47,052 nucleotides of DNA from Lactobacillus kullabergensis (GTDB lineage: Bacteria > Bacillota > Bacilli > Lactobacillales > Lactobacillaceae), in NCBI RefSeq assembly GCF_000967195.1, contig NZ_KQ033871.1, positions 105,917 to 152,968 on the forward strand, read 5' to 3'. The notes beneath the pieces were generated by a model, which saw nothing but the letters and a program-made list of their open reading frames with translations, had not been told where the DNA came from and made no database searches. Position numbers and translations under genes: made by a program. Positions 8,811 to 16,516 of the stretch are shown piece after piece (position 1 is the stretch's first letter; each line of letters begins with the position of its first letter).

Positions 8811-9425
8811 ATGCGCAGAAAAGAAACTAAGAACCTGGCTATTACTGCCATATTTGTCGCAATCTTTTTATTGCAAACTTTCATTCCTAATATCGGTTAT
8901 ATTCGCATATTGCCAACTTTGCCGGCTATAACTACTATTCCTTTGACTGTTTCCATTTATTCTTTGCTTATGGGACCAATTGCCGGCACATTTTTTGGTA
9001 TTTTCTGGGGTATTGCCCGTATGGTACAGGCATATACGCAACCTGGGGATATTGTCAGCTTAATGCTCTTTCAAAACTTTGCGATTGCCGTAATTCCTAG
9101 TGTTTTGGCGGGTCTTTTTCCAGGACTGATTGGGAAACTAACTGCTAAAAAGAAAAATAGCATTAAAGAATTAAGCTACACATTTGCAGGTGCAGTGACT
9201 TCTTTAACTAACACTGTTTTTGTAATTCTATTAACCAGTCTAGTTTTCATGGGCAACTCTGCCAAACTGCTAGGCCATTTGGGCAGCTTCACTCAGGGGA
9301 CGCCTTTAATTACAGCGTTAATAATTGCTTTAGGTTTGAACGGCCTGGTTGAGGCAGTATTTACTGCAATTGTGACGCCAATTATTGTGACGCCGCTCAA
9401 TAAGGTGTTATGCAGAGTAGGCTAA
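8811..9425 (+). CDS. ECF transporter S component (substrate-specific membrane subunit)
   Basis: 204 residues with about six hydrophobic segments. It starts with a short basic N-terminus and a helix ending in FIPNIGYIRI, followed by LPTLPAITTIPLTVSIYSLLMGP and GTFFGIFWGIARM, the usual S-component pattern. S components capture a vitamin or cofactor precursor and pair with a shared EcfAA'T energising module, which is not in this window (a group II system). The overall look fits the ECF_trnsprt family that includes pantothenate-type subunits. The substrate cannot be assigned. It is monocistronic with its own promoter and terminator. Confidence 0.82.
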   Translation: MRRKETKNLAITAIFVAIFLLQTFIPNIGYIRILPTLPAITTIPLTVSIYSLLMGPIAGTFFGIFWGIARMVQAYTQPGDIVSLMLFQNFAIAVIPSVLAGLFPGLIGKLTAKKKNSIKELSYTFAGAVTSLTNTVFVILLTSLVFMGNSAKLLGHLGSFTQGTPLITALIIALGLNGLVEAVFTAIVTPIIVTPLNKVLCRVG

Positions 9426-9498
9426 AAGAACAGTAGTGTTTTTAAGAAAAACTTAATATTCTTAATTGACCGCTAAAAACAAGGAAAAAGTATGCAGA

Positions 9499-9531
9499 TA
9501 AGTCTTTCTAACTCGGAAAGGCTTATTTTTT
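9499..9531 (+). terminator. Terminator after the ECF S component
   Basis: TAAGTCTTTC pairs with GAAAGGCTTA (one G-U) across a 7-base loop, followed by seven T. Confidence 0.75.
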
Positions 9532-9533
9532 TA

Positions 9534-9564
9534 TTGACAAAAGTTATAAATACAATTAGTGTAT
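9534..9564 (+). promoter_or_regulatory. -35 box and candidate operator of the ABC transporter operon
   Basis: A consensus TTGACA at 9534-9539 is followed by the inverted repeat ATACA-N5-TGTAT at 9550-9564, exactly where a -10 is expected, so a bound repressor could block the promoter. No clean -10 is seen at 17 bases. The cognate regulator is unknown, since no regulator gene adjoins the operon. Confidence 0.45.
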
Positions 9565-9605
9565 TAGATAAATAGTACAGAAGTATTGCAACGAGGATTT
9601 TACAA

Positions 9606-10355
9606 ATGACTGAAATTTTACGAGTAGATCAAGTTACTAAGACATATGGCAAGCGGGGCGAAAAGCAATACCAGGCTCTCAAGGGCATTAATTTTGCGGT
9701 TAATTCAGGTGAATTTGTAGCCATTATGGGCGCCTCTGGTTCCGGTAAAACAACTTTGCTTAACATTTTGTCAACTTTGGATAAACCGACAACAGGCAAT
9801 GTTTTTATTAACCATGAGGATAACAGCACTTTAAATGCCAATCAATTAGCTGACTTTAGAAGTAAGCAAATCGGCTTTATTTTTCAGGACTTTAATTTGC
9901 TGGAAAATTTAACTAATCGGGAGAATATTGCCTTGCCTTTAAGTTTAAGGGGTATTTCTCCCAGAAAAATTGATCCCCTGGTTGATAAAATTGCAACTAG
10001 ACTGGGCATTAAAGAAATTCTGCCCAAGTATCCTGCTGAAGTATCAGGTGGGCAAAAACAGAGAGTGGCAGCTGCCAGGGCGTTAGTGCATGAACCTGCA
10101 ATTTTGCTTGCCGATGAGCCAACGGGTGCCTTAGATTCAAAGAGCGCCCGCGAATTGCTCTATACTATGGCAGATTTGAATCATAACGATGGTATTACCA
10201 CTCTGATGGTTACGCACGATCCGTTTGCTGCCAGCTTTGCCAGTCGTATTTTATTTATTAAAGACGGCAAGATTGGTGAGCAAATGTTGAAAAACGGTCA
10301 GTCCAGACAAGAATTTTACCATCTATTAATCGACCACTTAGATACTGACGAATAA
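9606..10355 (+). CDS. ABC transporter ATP-binding protein (BceA/MacB-type)
   Basis: 249 residues. Walker A GASGSGKTT is at 42-50. Further on are the Q-loop FIFQDFN, the signature VSGGQKQR, Walker B LLADEPTGALDS and the H-loop VTHDP. The family serves FtsX-type permeases involved in antimicrobial-peptide detoxification, signalling or export (BceA, LolD, MacB). It is followed after 11 bases by two paralogous permeases that probably share it. GAGG lies about 9 bases before the ATG. No histidine kinase or response regulator adjoins, unlike classical Bce modules. Confidence 0.92.
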   Translation: MTEILRVDQVTKTYGKRGEKQYQALKGINFAVNSGEFVAIMGASGSGKTTLLNILSTLDKPTTGNVFINHEDNSTLNANQLADFRSKQIGFIFQDFNLLENLTNRENIALPLSLRGISPRKIDPLVDKIATRLGIKEILPKYPAEVSGGQKQRVAAARALVHEPAILLADEPTGALDSKSARELLYTMADLNHNDGITTLMVTHDPFAASFASRILFIKDGKIGEQMLKNGQSRQEFYHLLIDHLDTDE

Positions 10356-10366
10356 GGAGAACTAAA

Positions 10367-12172
10367 ATGGTTTGGAAGTTGTCCTTAACGGGAATCAAAA
10401 GTCGTTTTAAAGATTATGCGGTTTTATTTTCCGGCTTGGTTGTTGCCAGCATGATCTTTTACATGTTCCTTACAATCACAATTAATCCTACTTTTATCAA
10501 AAATGATATTTCAGCACCAAGTAACTATGTTCGGTTCACTTTTGCCTTTGGTATTATCTTGCTGATAATCATTACTATGGTTTACCTGGTTTATGCCAAT
10601 TCTTTTTTGTTGAGCATGCGTAAACACGATTACGGTATGTATATGATGCTGGGAGCTAAGAGTACCAAAATTGGTTTGCTGATTTTTTTGGAAACTCTAA
10701 TAACTGGCATTTTAGCTACACTAGTGGGTATTGTGCTCGGGTTTGGCCTCACTGCCATAGTGTCAAAGCTGTTAATATTTCGTTTAGGGTTGACAGTGAA
10801 ACATTTTGCGGTTGTTTTACCTAACGCTATCATTTGGACGATTATCTTCTTCATTATCATGTTCTTATTCGGAGCTTTGAAAAATGTCCGTAAATTAACC
10901 AAGACGCCAGTAATTGAACTATTACGCGATGACCAAAAGCCAGTTGCTTACAAACACCGGCCGGTCTTGCACTGGATTCAAGGAATACTGGGTCTGTTAC
11001 TTTTAGCTGCAGGCTACTTTATTTTGGGTCTTCCAGGCGGTGCTATTTTATTTATTATTCCAGCAGCGTTGGTGACAATAGTCGCTGGTTCCTATTTCAC
11101 ATTTAACGCTTTTTTCGGCGCCTTAATCGGATTTTTGCTTAACCGCAGAAGCTTTTCTTATCATGGCATCCGGGTATTTACTCTAGGCCAGTTGAAATTT
11201 CGATTGCATGATTATACGCGAATTTTGACAGTTGTTTCACTGCTTTTTGCCCTGGCACTTGGAGCGATTACTGTAGGGCTTAACTTCAGCACGCTCAGTG
11301 AGCAGCTTGAAGACAATTTTTATTATGACACTACTATTATCAGTGACTCATCCAGAGTAACGCAGGCTAAAAATAAACTGACCATTACCCGTGAGCAAAC
11401 CTATCATTATAAAGAGCAGGGTAAATATTTGTATTTTAACCGCAGTGAATTTAACAATAACCCGGTCAAAAACGTCAAGTTTTACATGAAAAATGGTAAA
11501 CCGGCATACAAGAAGGTCAATTTGCCCACTGAGAAATTGGACGTCCCAGCGACATATGCTAACAATGCCTTTGGTGCTATGGTTCCTGATGGTATTGCTA
11601 AAATCATTCGCCTGGTTTCACCAAAAAAATGGACCGAGAAAAAAGGACAAGACAAGTTTGTCAGCTTTGTAAAAGTGAAAAACTTTGATCAGGATTTCCC
11701 CACCATCTTAAAATTGCAGAAACAACAACTGAAGGAAAATCCTGCTTATTCTTATATTTATACTTCCAGCAAGGCGGGCAGTTTTCAGTTAATCAAGAAT
11801 TTCAGCAGCGGTTTTGAATTTATGGGCTTCTTTTTAGGCTTCGCTTTCCTGACCATGCTGGCTTCAACTTTAATGTTCAAGGTCTTAAGTGGCGCAGCTA
11901 GTGACAAGGTGCGTTACCAAATGTTATTTGAAATTGGCACAAGGGCAAAAGTTTTGCGTCAATCTATTAAAAATGAGATTGGAGTGCTGTTTCTTCTGCC
12001 CGGCGTATTAGGCGTAATCGATGTGCTCTTTGGGTTGAGGCTGTTTAAATTGCTCTTGCCACACCCATACCAGAACTTATGGATTCCTTTTACAATTTTT
12101 ATCATGCTATACCTGATTTATTACTTATTAACCGTAAAACTATATGAAAAAATCGTCCTGGAACGTGAGTAA
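10367..12172 (+). CDS. FtsX-like ABC permease (BceB-like), copy 1
   Basis: 601 residues with about ten transmembrane segments and two FtsX regions, near residues 60-190 and toward the C-terminus (LGFAFLTMLASTLMFKVLSGAASDKVRYQML). A soluble, probably external, stretch of about 200 residues lies between, similar in layout to BceB but somewhat smaller. MRKHDYGMYMMLGAK near residue 84 is typical of the family. It probably moves or senses a hydrophobic or peptide compound with the ATPase upstream. It is closely related to the next gene over its whole length. Confidence 0.88.
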   Translation: MVWKLSLTGIKSRFKDYAVLFSGLVVASMIFYMFLTITINPTFIKNDISAPSNYVRFTFAFGIILLIIITMVYLVYANSFLLSMRKHDYGMYMMLGAKSTKIGLLIFLETLITGILATLVGIVLGFGLTAIVSKLLIFRLGLTVKHFAVVLPNAIIWTIIFFIIMFLFGALKNVRKLTKTPVIELLRDDQKPVAYKHRPVLHWIQGILGLLLLAAGYFILGLPGGAILFIIPAALVTIVAGSYFTFNAFFGALIGFLLNRRSFSYHGIRVFTLGQLKFRLHDYTRILTVVSLLFALALGAITVGLNFSTLSEQLEDNFYYDTTIISDSSRVTQAKNKLTITREQTYHYKEQGKYLYFNRSEFNNNPVKNVKFYMKNGKPAYKKVNLPTEKLDVPATYANNAFGAMVPDGIAKIIRLVSPKKWTEKKGQDKFVSFVKVKNFDQDFPTILKLQKQQLKENPAYSYIYTSSKAGSFQLIKNFSSGFEFMGFFLGFAFLTMLASTLMFKVLSGAASDKVRYQMLFEIGTRAKVLRQSIKNEIGVLFLLPGVLGVIDVLFGLRLFKLLLPHPYQNLWIPFTIFIMLYLIYYLLTVKLYEKIVLERE

Positions 12173-12223
12173 AATTGGGAGCAGTAAATAGATTCTTGTT
12201 TTTAATTAAAGAAAGGAGCAGTA

Positions 12224-14038
12224 ATGATTTGGAAACTGTCTGTGACGGGGATTAAGAATAGGCTAAAAGATTATCTGGTATTATTTTCTGGTTTAATTGT
12301 TGCCAGCATGATTTTCTACATGTTCTTGTCAATTGCTACTAACCCTGTATTTATTAGTAAAGATGTCTACGGTAGAACAGCATACCTGACTTATATTTTT
12401 ACCTTTGGCATTATTTTGTTAGTAATCATTACATCGGTTTATCTTGTTTATGCCAATTCGTTTTTGTTAAGTATGCGTAAGCATGACTATGGCATGTATA
12501 TGATGCTTGGAGCCAAAAGCACGCGGATTGGTTTACTAATTTTTTCTGAAACTCTGCTAACCGGCTTTTTAGCAGTTCTGCTGGGAATAGTACTGGGGCT
12601 GGGGTTGACCACAATAGTTACCAAGGTGCTGATAGGTAAGTTAGGGCTGGAAATTACTCACTTTAAGGCAATATTACCCAGCGCAATAATAGGGACTTTG
12701 CTTTTCTTTGTTATTATTTTTCTCTTGGGTGCACTGAGCAATGTGCACAAACTTACACATACTCCAGTAATTGATCTTTTACACGAAGATCAAACTCCAA
12801 TTAATCTTAATCATCATCCACTTTTGCGGGGAATTGAAGCAATTTGCGGTGTGCTTTTGCTAGCAGTCGGTTACTATGTAATGACTCTGTCCACCAGATA
12901 TATTTACTTTCTTATTCCCACCGCCTTAGTAACAATTATTGCTGGCTCTTTCTTCGTCTTTAATGGCGTCTTTACAGCTATAATTAATTATTTACTTAAT
13001 AAAAAATCTTTTTCATATCGTGGTATTAATGAATTTACTCTTGGTCAGTTGAAATTTCGTTTGCAAAGCTACACCAAGATATTAACTATGATTTCAATTC
13101 TGTTTGCCTTGGCTTTAGGTGCAATTACCGTGGGACTTAATTTTGGCTCCATGAAGGATGAGACGCAAAAAAGCTTTTATTATGATGCTACAATTGTTAG
13201 TCAGACGCCAGCAGTTAAAAAAGCAGAAGCTAAGTTAACCATTACCAATAAGCAGACTTATCACTACAAAGAAAAGGGGATGCATCTTTACTTTAACCGC
13301 GCGGAATTTGAAAAACAGCCACTGAAAGAAATAGAAATCTATTTTCATGACAATCAAGACAATTTACCTACATATAAAGTGAAAACACTGGTTACTGCCG
13401 AACTGGATAAACCAGAAACAGCTGCCAATAGCATTTTTAGCCAAATGGTGCCTAACGGCATTCCTAAGAAAATTAAGCTAGTTTCACAACAAAGGTGGAA
13501 TACACTTGGTGGTCAGAAAAAATTCGTCAGTTATATTAATGTCAAAGACTTTGCCCATGATTTTCCAGTGATTAAACAAATTCAAAAAGAGCAACTAAGG
13601 GAAAATCGCAATTACCAAGATATTTACCTTTCTTCAAAATCATATAACTATAGCAATATGATTGGTTTTACCAGTGCGTTTGAATTTATGGGCTTTTTCT
13701 TAGGAATAGCATTTCTGACTATGCTCGCTTCGACGTTAATGTTTAAAGTTTTAAGTGGTGCCGCTAGTGACAAGGTGCGCTACCAGATGCTACATGAAAT
13801 TGGAGCCAGGCCACAATTATTACGCAGTTCAATCAGAAAAGAAATTGGTACTTTGTTCACCATGCCTGCTATTTTAGGCATAGTAGATGTCCTTTGTGGC
13901 TTACAATTGTTTAAAACATTGCTGATATCTCCATACCATAATATCTGGATTCCATTTACAATTTTTATTGTGCTTTATCTGGGTTATTACTTGTTAACAG
14001 TTACATTATATGAAAAAATTGTACTCACAAATAAATAA
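12224..14038 (+). CDS. FtsX-like ABC permease (BceB-like), copy 2
   Basis: 604 residues, collinear with the preceding permease: the same MRKHDYGMYMMLGAKST block, QTYHYKEKGMHLYFNRAEF in the external domain, and the same FLTMLASTLMFKVLSGAASDKVRYQML near the end. It has its own ribosome binding site (AAAGGAG at about 12211) 51 bases after copy 1. The pair may form a heterodimer with the single ATPase, which is an inference. A third, N-truncated relative lies at 19611-21086. Confidence 0.88.
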   Translation: MIWKLSVTGIKNRLKDYLVLFSGLIVASMIFYMFLSIATNPVFISKDVYGRTAYLTYIFTFGIILLVIITSVYLVYANSFLLSMRKHDYGMYMMLGAKSTRIGLLIFSETLLTGFLAVLLGIVLGLGLTTIVTKVLIGKLGLEITHFKAILPSAIIGTLLFFVIIFLLGALSNVHKLTHTPVIDLLHEDQTPINLNHHPLLRGIEAICGVLLLAVGYYVMTLSTRYIYFLIPTALVTIIAGSFFVFNGVFTAIINYLLNKKSFSYRGINEFTLGQLKFRLQSYTKILTMISILFALALGAITVGLNFGSMKDETQKSFYYDATIVSQTPAVKKAEAKLTITNKQTYHYKEKGMHLYFNRAEFEKQPLKEIEIYFHDNQDNLPTYKVKTLVTAELDKPETAANSIFSQMVPNGIPKKIKLVSQQRWNTLGGQKKFVSYINVKDFAHDFPVIKQIQKEQLRENRNYQDIYLSSKSYNYSNMIGFTSAFEFMGFFLGIAFLTMLASTLMFKVLSGAASDKVRYQMLHEIGARPQLLRSSIRKEIGTLFTMPAILGIVDVLCGLQLFKTLLISPYHNIWIPFTIFIVLYLGYYLLTVTLYEKIVLTNK

Positions 14039-14123
14039 TTATAAAAAGACCGGATTTTGAAATAAATTTTCAAAATCAAAATAGTAACTCTTTAATTGGT
14101 GGGAATTCACGCAACATCTCATG

Positions 14124-14163
14124 AAAAATAAGCAGAAGTCGCTTGGACTAATGCTTATTTTTT
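14124..14163 (+). terminator. Terminator after the permease pair
   Basis: A perfect 11-bp stem AAAAATAAGCA/TGCTTATTTTT with a 17-base loop and T tract. An earlier hairpin at 14053-14077 (10 bp, 5-base loop) has no T tract. From there to 14358 the sequence is AT-rich and I see no gene. Confidence 0.65.
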
Positions 14164-14358
14164 CGTCTAGTCGTGTCCTTTTGAATACGATTTTTTTAAT
14201 TGTTCAAATTGTGCAAAATTACCCGGTAAAAAAGACTTTAATTTCACAAAATCTTAATTGGAGAACGCTTTTATCCCTAATATGCGAAAAATTGGTATAG
14301 CGTTCATTATTTTATGTTGGATTGATCTGAATTTTTAGGTAAAAACATCAATAAATTT

Positions 14359-14547
14359 TTATGCAATTTCAGCTTGTTTTGTTTTGTTGACTTTTATCAT
14401 TACAGTTAAAGTAACAGTGAAAACGATTGCACTAAATCCCAAGACACCGTACAGGTCATAATTAACGTTGATTGTACCAGCTATGGTGGGAAATTTTCTG
14501 TAGTTTTTATTCTTTAAAAAGATGGTCACATTTTTAACTCTCTTCAT
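14359..14547 (-). CDS. Hypothetical small membrane peptide divergent from the Rgg-type regulator
   Basis: 62 codons encoding a basic N-terminus and one strongly hydrophobic stretch (YGVLGFSAIVFTVTLTVMI), then a charged tail. It is read away from the regulator gene at 14625. Position and polarity recall signalling peptides beside Rgg regulators, but it is longer than known SHP precursors (about 20-35 residues). No clear ribosome binding site is seen, and it could be the end of a decayed membrane protein. Confidence 0.3.
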   Translation of the reverse strand: MKRVKNVTIFLKNKNYRKFPTIAGTINVNYDLYGVLGFSAIVFTVTLTVMIKVNKTKQAEIA

Positions 14548-14568
14548 AACTTAACGATATATTTTGGC

Positions 14569-14601
14569 TATAATGAAAAAGAGGGAATGTCATATTTGAC
14601 A
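14569..14601 (+). promoter_or_regulatory. -10 box and TGTCA-N4-TGACA palindrome upstream of Rgg-type regulator 1
   Basis: TATAAT at 14569-14574 is followed at about +7 to +20 by the palindrome TGTCATATTTGACA (14588-14601), a position suited to autorepression. The same sequence in reverse complement (GTCAAATATGACA, 16427-16439) lies upstream of the ABC gene at 16517. Confidence 0.5.
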
Positions 14602-14624
14602 GCATAAAACTAGGAGGAATAAAA

Positions 14625-15473
14625 ATGACAATTGGGGAGTTGCTAAAAGATTATCGGATAAGTCAAAAAAAGACGCAGAAACAATGGGCAAAAGATGTGA
14701 TAAGCCCTTCATTTTATGCGAAAGTAGAGAAAAATTTAAGTCGGATATCAGCAGAAGATTTAATTGAATTGCTACATTCTAATCAAATTCCAGTGATTGA
14801 TTTTTTCAGTAAATTAAATCAAAAAGATAAGTCGATTAATCAACAAGAATTAGAAATAAATCGACTTATTAATGAAGCATATTACCAAAATTCAAAAAAA
14901 GAGTTGCAACAAATACGAGATGTAGTTGCTGAAGGTGAATTGCCTAATAAAAATGATGAATTACTTCTTATTGATGCCTATATTGCGGTAATTAGTAAAG
15001 ACCTTACAATGCTAGATAAAGAAGTTATAGACAGAATGAAAGAAAAAGTTTTTAATATTTCTAATTTTGATGAAGATGGATTAATTATGTACTGTAATTT
15101 CATGAGCTTTTATGATTTGAATAGCAACTTATTGCTATCTAAAAGGATAATAAAACAGCTTGTTGGATCAAGCAGTGTCAGAATACAAGAAAAAATTTTG
15201 GCTATCATTATCAATATGCTGATTTTTTGCATTAGAAATAAACGATTTGAAGAAACTGAGGAATTTGTTAATTATGCGGATCAAATAAAAACAAAACCGG
15301 AGGTTTTCTTTTATAAGCTGCTGATACCGGCATTTTATAATATAGTTAAATATCAAGATAATCATGAACAAAAATATCTGGATGAAACAGAAATAATAAT
15401 TAAAAGTATCAAATTAGCGGGAATGCCAGATTATGGTAAGGAGTTAGAAGAGCTTTTAGTTGCAAATAAATAA
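14625..15473 (+). CDS. Rgg/GadR/MutR-type transcriptional regulator 1
   Basis: 282 residues. The N-terminal helix-turn-helix (about residues 4-62: GELLKDYRISQKKTQKQWAKDV, SPSFYAKVEKNLSRISAEDLIELL) has the FYxKVE-N-R-I arrangement of Rgg proteins. The rest is an all-helical repeat domain that in Rgg/PlcR/PrgX-type (RRNPP) regulators binds a short peptide. It is closely similar to regulator 2 at 18249. TAGGAGG precedes the ATG. By family it may act in peptide-pheromone signalling, controlling nearby genes. The cognate peptide is not identified with confidence. Confidence 0.85.
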   Translation: MTIGELLKDYRISQKKTQKQWAKDVISPSFYAKVEKNLSRISAEDLIELLHSNQIPVIDFFSKLNQKDKSINQQELEINRLINEAYYQNSKKELQQIRDVVAEGELPNKNDELLLIDAYIAVISKDLTMLDKEVIDRMKEKVFNISNFDEDGLIMYCNFMSFYDLNSNLLLSKRIIKQLVGSSSVRIQEKILAIIINMLIFCIRNKRFEETEEFVNYADQIKTKPEVFFYKLLIPAFYNIVKYQDNHEQKYLDETEIIIKSIKLAGMPDYGKELEELLVANK

Positions 15474-15499
15474 ACTTAAAAATGTCATATTTTATTTTG

Positions 15500-15596
15500 A
15501 AGTAACCCTCAAATTTAGGACAAATTTGGGGGTATTTTTATGTCTAAATTATCTAAACAAGATAAAATTGAGATCTGTCATCTTTGGCACAGCTAA
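15500..15596 (+). mobile_element. Insertion sequence remnant (IS3-family-like end)
   Basis: An IS-end-like segment (CCTCAAATTTAGGACAAATTTG) is followed by an 18-codon ORF at 15540-15596 beginning MSKLSKQDKIEI, which looks like the start of an IS3-family OrfA transposase and then stops. The rest of the element is absent. It begins right after regulator 1, where the mirror arm of that gene's terminator hairpin would be expected by comparison with regulator 2, so the insertion probably removed it. Confidence 0.5.
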
Positions 15597-15678
15597 TTAA
15601 TTTGCTTTTGCTGATTTTTTGGCATTTCTGAAGAATATTATCCACTCATAAATACATGCAATAACCGTTATTAGATAA

Positions 15679-15849
15679 TCATACCAATGAAAAGCTTTTG
15701 AAAAGCCTACTAGAGAGAACAAACACGGCAATCAACGCTAAACTAAAAAATATAGGTTTAGCAATCGCCATATTATACTTAATAAGCCAAGTATCAATTG
15801 GCAGAAGCTCTAAAGCTAAAATAATTATTATTACTAAAGTAGTATTCAT
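15679..15849 (-). CDS. Small two-helix membrane protein (56 aa)
   Basis: A short minus-strand ORF from the ATG complementary to 15847-15849 to TGA at 15679. It has two hydrophobic helices (about 3-16, TLVIIIILALELLP, and 32-47, PIFFSLALIAVFVLSS), a short loop with Asp/Lys, and a basic C-terminus. AAAAGGTGTG lies 9 bases upstream, a good ribosome binding site, which argues for a real gene. It neighbours the candidate toxin-antitoxin locus and IS remnant. An immunity-type or accessory membrane protein is possible, but the function is unknown. Confidence 0.5.
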   Translation of the reverse strand: MNTTLVIIIILALELLPIDTWLIKYNMAIAKPIFFSLALIAVFVLSSRLFKSFSLV

Positions 15850-15940
15850 GTTATAGTCACACCTTTTAAATTATTTTAAAGATAAATATGATTGTTCGTG
15901 CAGTCCAGTAAGCGACTGTCTTGTCAAAGTGTAGATATAC

Positions 15941-16016
15941 AAAAAGGCAATCCACTGGATTGCCTAGACGTCTAGTACGCCTCTTTTGCATGCAAAGATC
16001 GCACTTTATTTCTTCT
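15941..16016 (-). ncRNA. Candidate antitoxin small RNA of a type I toxin-antitoxin locus
   Basis: A minus-strand transcript of about 76 nt is predicted. An extended -10 (TGC-TATAAT, complement of 16023-16031) would start it near 16016. It would end at the hairpin GGCAATCCA/TGGATTGCC (15946-15964) followed by five T. The RNA carries the complements of two segments of the toxin mRNA: AGTACGCCT (15974-15982, copy at 16056-16064) and TTTATTTCTTCT (16005-16016, copy at 16111-16122). Internal palindromes CTAGACGTCTAG and TTTGCATGCAAA would give it structure. It could pair on both sides of the toxin start codon and block translation. Confidence 0.6.
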
Positions 16017-16022
16017 ACTGAA

Positions 16023-16050
16023 ATTATAGCATAAGAACACATGATAGAAT
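16023..16050. promoter_or_regulatory. Back-to-back extended -10 promoters of the sRNA and the toxin
   Basis: Minus strand: TGC-TATAAT (complement 16023-16031). Plus strand: TGA-TAGAAT (16042-16050). Both have the TGn extension and poor -35 boxes. The predicted starts are about 16016 (minus) and 16057 (plus), so the two RNAs diverge. Confidence 0.55.
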
Positions 16051-16093
16051 AGTGAAGTACGCCTTTCGATCCTCCCCGAAAAAAGGTGATAGC

Positions 16094-16228
16094 ATGGGAA
16101 GGGTTGTACTTTTATTTCTTCTGAAGTGTTTACTACTAACCAGTCTAACGCCTGCATTGCGCAAGCTAGGACAAGATTTTGATAAATTAGCCAATTTAAT
16201 CGAAAAGATGCTTCGGTTATTTAAGTAG
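16094..16228 (+). CDS. Candidate type I toxin, small membrane-active peptide (44 aa)
   Basis: The ORF starts MGRVVLLFLLKCLLLTSL and continues with an amphipathic, basic helix ending in EKMLRLFK. One hydrophobic helix (about residues 4-19) plus a charged helix is the usual form of type I toxins. The ribosome binding site AAAAGGTGAT lies 3 bases upstream, inside a leader that can fold (CCTTTCG with CGAAAAAAGG; AAGTAC 16055-16060 with GTACTT 16106-16111), so translation is probably restrained. The stop codon lies within the terminator hairpin, making a compact ~225-nt mRNA. Sequence similarity to a known toxin is not recognised. Confidence 0.55.
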   Translation: MGRVVLLFLLKCLLLTSLTPALRKLGQDFDKLANLIEKMLRLFK

Positions 16229-16285
16229 TAATCAGAAAGAAATGGACTTTTGTCCTACCTCTTTTTGATTACTGCTTTATTTTTT
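16225..16285 (+). terminator. Terminator of the toxin mRNA
   Basis: A 16-bp stem (16225-16240 with 16260-16275, two G-U pairs), an inner GGAC-TTTT-GTCC hairpin, and a T-rich tail. It overlaps the toxin stop codon. Confidence 0.8.
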
Positions 16286-16405
16286 ATGTACCTTTTAAAG
16301 TTGCTAGCTACTTGGATTTAGCTCTACTTCAATTAATATACTATGTTAATCTACTTTGGTATAGGTGAAAGTCGATAGGAAATAAATTCTGTTAGCTTTT
16401 GGATT

Positions 16406-16439
16406 TGTCATATCCACCTTATTTGCGTCAAATATGACA
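16406..16439. promoter_or_regulatory. TGTCATAT / ATATGACA inverted repeat upstream of the ABC gene
   Basis: TGTCATAT (16406-16413) and ATATGACA (16432-16439) form an 18-base-spaced inverted repeat. The right arm extends to GTCAAATATGACA, the exact reverse complement of the palindrome before regulator 1. It is a candidate operator of the ABC gene at 16517; as RNA it could also form a hairpin, but the T tract is poor. From 16286 to 16516 nothing else is seen. Confidence 0.45.
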
Positions 16440-16516
16440 GTTTTATTAATAAAAATAAAAAGGCAATTATATTATTTATATAAATAACGAAGGTTTTTTG
16501 AAAGGAAAAGAAAATC

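Noticed and set aside
14053..14077. GATTTTGAAA/TTTCAAAATC hairpin as the main terminator after the permeases
   Set aside because: It has no T tract. The hairpin at 14124 is the better terminator.
15972..16157. 61-codon minus-strand ORF across the toxin-antitoxin region
   Set aside because: It spans both promoters and the direct repeats and lacks a ribosome binding site. The plus-strand toxin frame and minus-strand sRNA explain the sequence better.
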